A DNA stretch of 11,171 bases from Acidobacteriota bacterium (GTDB lineage: Bacteria; Acidobacteriota; Vicinamibacteria; Vicinamibacterales; Fen-181), in contig PMKG01000311.1 of NCBI GenBank assembly GCA_003157675.1, positions 1-11,171 on the forward strand, written 5' to 3'. Below are positions 7,513 through 11,171 of this stretch, one piece after another. The notes beneath the pieces were generated by a model that saw nothing but the letters and a program-made list of their open reading frames with translations, searched no databases and had not been told where the DNA came from. Made by a program: the position numbers and the translations under genes. Numbering within the stretch: the first letter of the stretch is position 1; each line of letters starts with the position of its first letter.

Positions 7513-9086
7513 CGACCGGTCTCCTCGGCGAACCTTGCCCAGAACGTGTCCGTCTCGGCCTCGTCGGGGCGAACCTCGATCACGGCAGCCGGCCCGATCT
7601 CGCTGCGGGGCAGCGCGTCGTGGTGCTCGGCGCCCCACATCGCGGCCCACTCCGCGAACCCCGTCCGGTGGCGATTCTGGTAACGCTCGTTCTGGTACAT
7701 CCGCTGGAAGATCCGGCCGCCCCCATTGTTGATGACGACGATGCGGAGACGGAAGCCGTCGAGATGCCGGAGAGCCCAGAGGGCCGAGAGGTCGTAGAGC
7801 GCGGTGAGGTCGCCGACGACGGCCCAGTTCTCGACTTCCCGCCGCGCCCAGCCGAGGAAGCTCGCGATCTGCCCGTCGATGCCGTTGGCACCGCGGTTCT
7901 CGCCGATGAGGAACCCGCACTCGGCGAGGGTCGCAAAGCGGGTCCACTCCCTGATCGGCAGGCTGTTGCCAAGGTACACGAACGAGCCGGCGGGGATGAC
8001 CTCCGACAGGCGCCGCACCAGGCCGGGCTCGCTCTGTGGCAGCGCCGCGAGCAGGCCATCGGCCACGGCGGAGAGCCGTCGGTCCCACGCGAGCAGTTCC
8101 GTGATGCCGGCGGGCCGCCGGCGAATGTCCCGAACCGAGAGCGGCAGCGGCAGATGGGCCGGCACCCGCACGTGCGTGCCGCGCGTCAGGCCTCGCCAGC
8201 GCGCCCTCGACACCGACAGCACCGGCACCGACAGCGCCACGTCGAGATCGCGCCAGACCCTGAACGAGGGCACGTCACCGACCCGGATGACCGAATCGAA
8301 CACGCCCTGGTCGAATCCGCGACAGGCCGCCGCGTCGCCCGTGCGCAGCAGCAGCCCGAAGGTCCCGCGCCTGAAGCCGGAGCTGGCTTCCGCGATCACC
8401 GGCGCGCCCAACGCGTGGCAGAAGCGCTCCACCGATCCCCGGTCGCCGTGAAGCTGAAGGCCCCCGAGAATGACGAGCGGCGATCGAACTGCCGCGAGGA
8501 AGTCGTCGAGGTCGGCCTGGTCGCCGGACTCGGGCCCGTCACGTGCCGGCGGCGCCGGCTCGCGGCGGGCGTCCGGCACGAGGACCGCGTCCCAATCGGC
8601 AAGCAGCGGTTCGGCGAAGCACAGGTTGATGTGCGCGGGTCCACCGAACGCGGGCCGCGGCCGCAACTCGTCGGGATGGGCTGCGTCGATCGTCGACTCC
8701 GCGTAGGGGCCGAACAGGTTCACCTGGTCGATCGCCTGCGGAGCCCCCGAGCCGCGGAACGCGCGCGGCCGGTCGGCGGTGACCGCCACGACCGCGACCG
8801 TCGAGTAGTAAGCCTCCACCATCGCGGGCAGCAGTTCGGCGGCGGCCGTCCCCGACGTTGTCACCACGGCAACCGGCGAGCGGTCGCGCCGCGCCCGCCC
8901 CAGGGCGAAGAACCCGGCGCTGCGCTCATCGAAGAACGACAGCACCTCGGCCGTGCCCGCGAGCATCGCCTCGAGCGCCTCGACGAGCGGCGCGTTCCGT
9001 CCTCCCGGGCAGACGCAAAAGGTGCGGACGCCGGCCGCGAGCAGGCGGTCGATGGCCGACACGGCGAGCGCCTGATTCGTTGTCAC
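7509..9086 (-). CDS. menD: SEPHCHC synthase (ThDP-dependent)
   Basis: MenD is a thiamine-diphosphate enzyme that decarboxylates 2-oxoglutarate and adds the remaining unit to isochorismate, the first committed step to menaquinone. The N-terminal pyrimidine-binding domain shows CVCPGGRNAPL (24-34), the catalytic-type glutamate Glu54 in FFDERSAG, then VVTTSGTAAAELLPA and VTADRP. The C-terminal domain has ENRGANGIDG and the ThDP motif beginning GDLTALYDLSAL and ending INNGGGRIF. Length is 525 residues, slightly under E. coli MenD (556). The GTG at 9086 is chosen because it overlaps the menF stop as GTGA (9083-9086). Its own Shine-Dalgarno is poor; an in-frame GTG three codons upstream (9095) has GAGGG four bases before it and is a real alternative start. 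Confidence 0.95.
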   Translation of the reverse strand: MTTNQALAVSAIDRLLAAGVRTFCVCPGGRNAPLVEALEAMLAGTAEVLSFFDERSAGFFALGRARRDRSPVAVVTTSGTAAAELLPAMVEAYYSTVAVVAVTADRPRAFRGSGAPQAIDQVNLFGPYAESTIDAAHPDELRPRPAFGGPAHINLCFAEPLLADWDAVLVPDARREPAPPARDGPESGDQADLDDFLAAVRSPLVILGGLQLHGDRGSVERFCHALGAPVIAEASSGFRRGTFGLLLRTGDAAACRGFDQGVFDSVIRVGDVPSFRVWRDLDVALSVPVLSVSRARWRGLTRGTHVRVPAHLPLPLSVRDIRRRPAGITELLAWDRRLSAVADGLLAALPQSEPGLVRRLSEVIPAGSFVYLGNSLPIREWTRFATLAECGFLIGENRGANGIDGQIASFLGWARREVENWAVVGDLTALYDLSALWALRHLDGFRLRIVVINNGGGRIFQRMYQNERYQNRHRTGFAEWAAMWGAEHHDALPRSEIGPAAVIEVRPDEAETDTFWARFAEETGR

Positions 9087-10141
9087 ACCTGCCACAGCGC
9101 CCTCACGGCCTGGATCTTGTCCAGCACCTCCTGCCACTCGTCCTCGTACCGGCTCTGAGACACGACGCCACACCCGGCCCAGATCTCGAGCCGGCCGTCG
9201 TGGTATTGGAGACCGCGGATGGCCACGACGCAGCGTCCCGCGCCGGAGGGCCAGCGCAAGCCGAACGGCGCGCCGAAGCGGCGGCGCTCACCGAGGGGGT
9301 CGAGGCTTTCCAGCCAGGAGGCCCCGACATCGCCGCGCGGATACGCGCCCAGCGCCGGCGTCGGATGGAGGCGCCGCGCCACGGTTTCGAAATCCACGTC
9401 GGGTCCGGCGTCGACGTAAATATCGGCCACCAGGTGCTCGAGCGGGCCGAAACGTCGCACCGACGTGCCCGACGCGGTCGGGCGGCCCCAGGCGCCGAGC
9501 TGCGCCACGAGGTCGTCGACGACGCTCTGATGCTCCTCACGATCTTTCGGGTTCGACGCGAGCGCCAGGGCGGACCCGTTGGCACGCCGCGTTCCGGCGA
9601 CGGCCATCGTCGAAAGCAAACCGCCTTCGTCGATCTCGAACAGCAGTTCCGGCGACGCGCCGACGAGGAACTCTGGCGATCCCGTCCCCGTCGCGGACGC
9701 GGGCCGGTAGAAACCGTACGCGAACAGCGTCTCGGGCAGGTCGGTCACGCGACCGATCAGATGGTCGAACAGGATCGCGGCGTCGCCCGGCTCGACAGGC
9801 GCGGACTCGAGGGTCACCGGGACGCCCTTGCGAAGGCTGCCTTCCTCGAGGCGCGCCGCGAGACTGCGGTACCCGTCGGAAAACCTGCGCTCGTCCGGCA
9901 ACCCCCAGGGCGGGACGGCCGGGGGCCGTACGGGACACGGGAACCGCTGTCGCCAGGCGACGCGGGACAACACCTCGACGGAGCCGGCTTCGAGCCACGG
10001 GCGCGTTCCGGTCGAGAGCGAGAAAACAGGAGCGAAGAACGCCGGCAGGCCGGCCCGCGGAGAGGCCACGGGGTCGAGCGGCGCGGTGGCGCACGCCAGC
10101 GCGTCGGCGCCGGTCTGGAGGAAAGCGAGCGCGGTCTGCAT
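9083..10141 (-). CDS. menF: Isochorismate synthase (short form)
   Basis: This enzyme isomerises chorismate to isochorismate, diverting it from aromatic amino acids to menaquinone. The 352-residue protein is a chorismate-utilising enzyme. LRKGVPVTLES contains Lys105 at the expected general-base position, SPELLF (163-168) contains the conserved acidic Glu165, and AGTRR, DREEH (200-204), EHLVADI, LHPTPALGAYPRG and WAGCGVVSQS follow in order. The EntC/MenF-like LHPTPALG, and its place ahead of menD, favour isochorismate synthase over anthranilate or aminodeoxychorismate synthase. It is about 80 residues shorter than E. coli MenF, with the loss in the N-terminal half. The ATG at 10141 has no visible Shine-Dalgarno. 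A perfect TATAAT lies 11 bases upstream, suggesting a nearly leaderless mRNA. It heads the six-gene operon. Confidence 0.93.
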   Translation of the reverse strand: MQTALAFLQTGADALACATAPLDPVASPRAGLPAFFAPVFSLSTGTRPWLEAGSVEVLSRVAWRQRFPCPVRPPAVPPWGLPDERRFSDGYRSLAARLEEGSLRKGVPVTLESAPVEPGDAAILFDHLIGRVTDLPETLFAYGFYRPASATGTGSPEFLVGASPELLFEIDEGGLLSTMAVAGTRRANGSALALASNPKDREEHQSVVDDLVAQLGAWGRPTASGTSVRRFGPLEHLVADIYVDAGPDVDFETVARRLHPTPALGAYPRGDVGASWLESLDPLGERRRFGAPFGLRWPSGAGRCVVAIRGLQYHDGRLEIWAGCGVVSQSRYEDEWQEVLDKIQAVRALWQV

Positions 10142-10152
10142 CGGCGATTTCG

Positions 10153-10158
10153 ATTATA
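10153..10158 (-). promoter_or_regulatory. Candidate -10 box of the menFDHBAE operon
   Basis: Read on the minus strand this is a perfect TATAAT in the gap before menF. Transcription would begin near 10146-10147, only about five bases before the menF ATG, which matches the lack of a Shine-Dalgarno. The -35 is unconvincing: AAGACA lies at a spacing of only 13, and nothing better occurs at 16-18. Confidence 0.5.
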
Positions 10159-10189
10159 GCGTTCCCTCTACTGTCTTCCCGGGCCCATT

Positions 10190-10198
10190 TGATAGGAT
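10190..10198 (+). promoter_or_regulatory. Possible extended -10 for the DAHP synthase gene
   Basis: TGATAGGAT fits TGn plus TAGGAT, the same pattern seen upstream of the metallopeptidase gene. A start near 10205 would put the whole heptad stem-loop (10218-10299) into a leader of about 125 bases. No -35 is recognised. It lies about 30 bases from the opposing menF -10 box, so the two promoters would overlap. Confidence 0.3.
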
Positions 10199-10217
10199 TG
10201 GGGGCGCGCGAACAAGT

Positions 10218-10299
10218 CGGCTCAGGACTCAAGGCTCAAGACTCAGGCACGAGGGTTCCCGGAAGTCTGCTTGAGCCCTAAGCCGTGAGCCCTGAGCCG
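10218..10299. repeat. Heptad-built inverted repeat, copy 2 (stem-loop)
   Basis: Two 30-base arms (10218-10247 and 10270-10299) are inverted complements at 24 of 30 positions, around a 22-base spacer. Each arm is a run of 7-base units: AGGACTC, AAGGCTC, AAGACTC in the first; TTGAGCC, CTAAGCC, GTGAGCC, CTGAGCC in the second. If transcribed from the minus strand, four of the six mismatches become G-U pairs, leaving two true mismatches. From the plus strand only one does. The left arm shares CTCAGGACTCAAG exactly with 619-631. The element ends 29 bases before the DAHP synthase ATG. Confidence 0.7.
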
Positions 10300-10328
10300 G
10301 CAGATTGCTCAATAGGCCCTGAGAGTTG

Positions 10329-11108
10329 ATGACTCGAACAGTCCCGGTCGGTGGCGTGGAGGTCGGCGGCGACAGGTTCCTCCTGGTCGCCGGGCCGTGC
10401 GCCATCGAATCGCACGACCAGCTGCTGACCATCGCGCGCGAGGTCGGCCGTCGGGGGGCCTCTGCCATCCGCGGCGGCGTCTTCAAGATGCGCACCGATC
10501 CGCGCAGCTTCCAGGGACTTGGCCCGGCCGCGCTTCCCTCGGTCGACCAGGTCCGCGCCGAGACCGGCCTGCCGTTCATCGCCGAGATCACCTCGCCCGA
10601 GCAGATCGAGACGTTCGCCGGCCACGTGGACGTGCTCCAGGTCGGCTCGCGCAACATGCACAACACGGCGCTGCTCAAGGAACTCGGGCGGGCGCGGACG
10701 CCGATCCTGCTCAAGCGCGGCCTGGCGGCGCGGCTCGACGAGTGGCTGCTCGCGGCCGAGTACATCGTCGCCGGCGGGAACGAGGCTATCATCCTCTGCG
10801 AGCGCGGCATCCGCACCTTCGAAACCGAGACGCGCAACACGCTCGACCTGGCCGGCGCCGTGTGGGCGCGCCAGCGGTCGCCATTCCCGGTGCTCGTCGA
10901 TCCCTCGCACGCCACCGGCCAACCCGACCTCGTAGCGCCGATGTGCCTGGCGGCCGCGGCCGCCGGCCTCGACGGCGTCATGGTCGAAGTCCACCACGAA
11001 TCGTTCCGGGCGCTCAGCGACGGCTTCCAGGCCCTGACGCTCGAGAAATTCAGCGCCCTGGTCGCCTCGCTCGGGCCGCTGCTCGAGACGCTCGGCCGCC
11101 GACTGTGA
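10329..11108 (+). CDS. DAHP synthase, class I-beta, catalytic domain only
   Basis: This enzyme condenses phosphoenolpyruvate with erythrose 4-phosphate to DAHP, the entry reaction of the shikimate pathway. The 259-residue protein has VAGPCAIES with metal-ligand Cys24, IRGGVFKMRT (47-56), SFQGLG, QVGSRNMHN, ILLKRGLAA, CERGIRTFE, VDPSHATG, and MVEVH followed by LSDG; these cover the Cys, His, Glu and Asp metal ligands of the family. The length matches I-beta enzymes without the N-terminal ferredoxin-like or chorismate mutase regulatory domain, such as that of Pyrococcus furiosus. The substrate-binding KPRT motif reads KMRT here (Met54), an unusual change. The related KDO8P synthase is less likely given SFQGLG and CERGIRTFE. 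The ATG at 10329 is preferred to the adjacent TTG at 10326; the ribosome site is weak (GAGAG 10321-10325). It diverges from menF, whose substrate is the end product of this pathway. Confidence 0.92.
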   Translation: MTRTVPVGGVEVGGDRFLLVAGPCAIESHDQLLTIAREVGRRGASAIRGGVFKMRTDPRSFQGLGPAALPSVDQVRAETGLPFIAEITSPEQIETFAGHVDVLQVGSRNMHNTALLKELGRARTPILLKRGLAARLDEWLLAAEYIVAGGNEAIILCERGIRTFETETRNTLDLAGAVWARQRSPFPVLVDPSHATGQPDLVAPMCLAAAAAGLDGVMVEVHHESFRALSDGFQALTLEKFSALVASLGPLLETLGRRL

Positions 11109-11171
11109 AGCCCATGGACGCCTCGCGCCGCATGACCGAGGTCCAGCCGCCGATCATCCCGATCGTCGGCG
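11105..11171 (+). CDS. Start of an unidentified gene, 3' partial
   Basis: An open frame begins at GTG 11105, overlapping the DAHP synthase stop as GTGA, or at ATG 11114 three codons later, and runs off the window. From the ATG only 19 residues are visible (MDASRRMTEVQPPIIPIVG). The PPIIPIVG segment is reminiscent of the N-terminus of some class I/II aminotransferases, but this is too short to assign. The 4-base overlap suggests co-transcription with the DAHP synthase. Confidence 0.45.
   Translation, partial: MKPMDASRRMTEVQPPIIPIVG

Noticed and set aside
7461..9158. Long plus-strand frame opposite menD
   Set aside because: Arg/Ala/Pro-rich shadow of menD without family motifs.
8858..10159. 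Long plus-strand frame opposite menF and the start of menD
   Set aside because: Arg-rich shadow without conserved motifs, over a clearly assigned isochorismate synthase.
10218..10299. CRISPR-like repeats
   Set aside because: The units are 7 bases, adjacent and without spacers, and no cas gene is present. It is a tandem heptad inverted repeat instead.
10326..10328. TTG start for DAHP synthase directly before the ATG
   Set aside because: It adds one residue only and would leave no gap after the weak GAGAG ribosome site; the ATG at 10329 is the simpler choice.
10329..11108. KDO8P synthase as the identity of the DAHP synthase
   Set aside because: SFQGLG, NMHN, CERGIRTFE and DPSHATG together match class I-beta DAHP synthases, and no KDO or LPS genes are nearby.

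Overview
The window is a dense, very GC-rich bacterial chromosome segment with strong G/C third-position bias, so long shadow reading frames lie opposite most genes. No rRNA, tRNA, CRISPR array, transposase, integrase or phage gene is visible. The gene style suggests an environmental Acidobacteriota-like bacterium, perhaps of the Vicinamibacteria type: a secreted gluzincin-TPR protein, a short class I-beta DAHP synthase, and a menaquinone operon with menA inside it. That placement is an inference from gene content, not a measurement.

Layout: (i) 1-1344, plus strand: the end of an exported DsbA-like thiol oxidoreductase (cut by the left edge), a repeat-containing gap, then a uridine kinase. 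(ii) 1371-3272, minus strand: a secreted HEYGH metallopeptidase-like protein with TPRs. (iii) 3430-3852, plus strand: a hotdog-fold acyl-CoA thioesterase whose 3' end overlaps the end of the men operon. (iv) 10141 down to 3808, minus strand: a six-gene menaquinone operon in the order menF-menD-menH-menB-menA-menE, in which every junction is a 4-base GTGA or ATGA stop/start overlap. (v) 10329-11108, plus strand: a DAHP synthase diverging from menF, followed by the first codons of another gene cut by the right edge.

How the genes work together: DAHP synthase makes the first intermediate of the shikimate pathway leading to chorismate. MenF isomerises chorismate to isochorismate. MenD adds the succinyl-semialdehyde unit from 2-oxoglutarate and MenH eliminates pyruvate. 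A MenC step, not encoded here, gives o-succinylbenzoate. MenE activates this with CoA and MenB closes the ring to DHNA-CoA. The neighbouring thioesterase is a good candidate for releasing DHNA, and MenA prenylates it in the membrane. The window therefore holds nearly the whole route from the first committed aromatic step to demethylmenaquinone, lacking MenC and the MenG/UbiE methyltransferase.

The pathway itself is known. The less ordinary signals are the unbroken chain of 4-base overlaps, a near-leaderless menF promoter, a KMRT substitution in the DAHP synthase active-site motif, a shortened MenE with an altered P-loop, and a heptad-based inverted repeat found in two intergenic gaps, each time about 30 bases upstream of a plus-strand gene. 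I see no clear evidence of a wholly new system.
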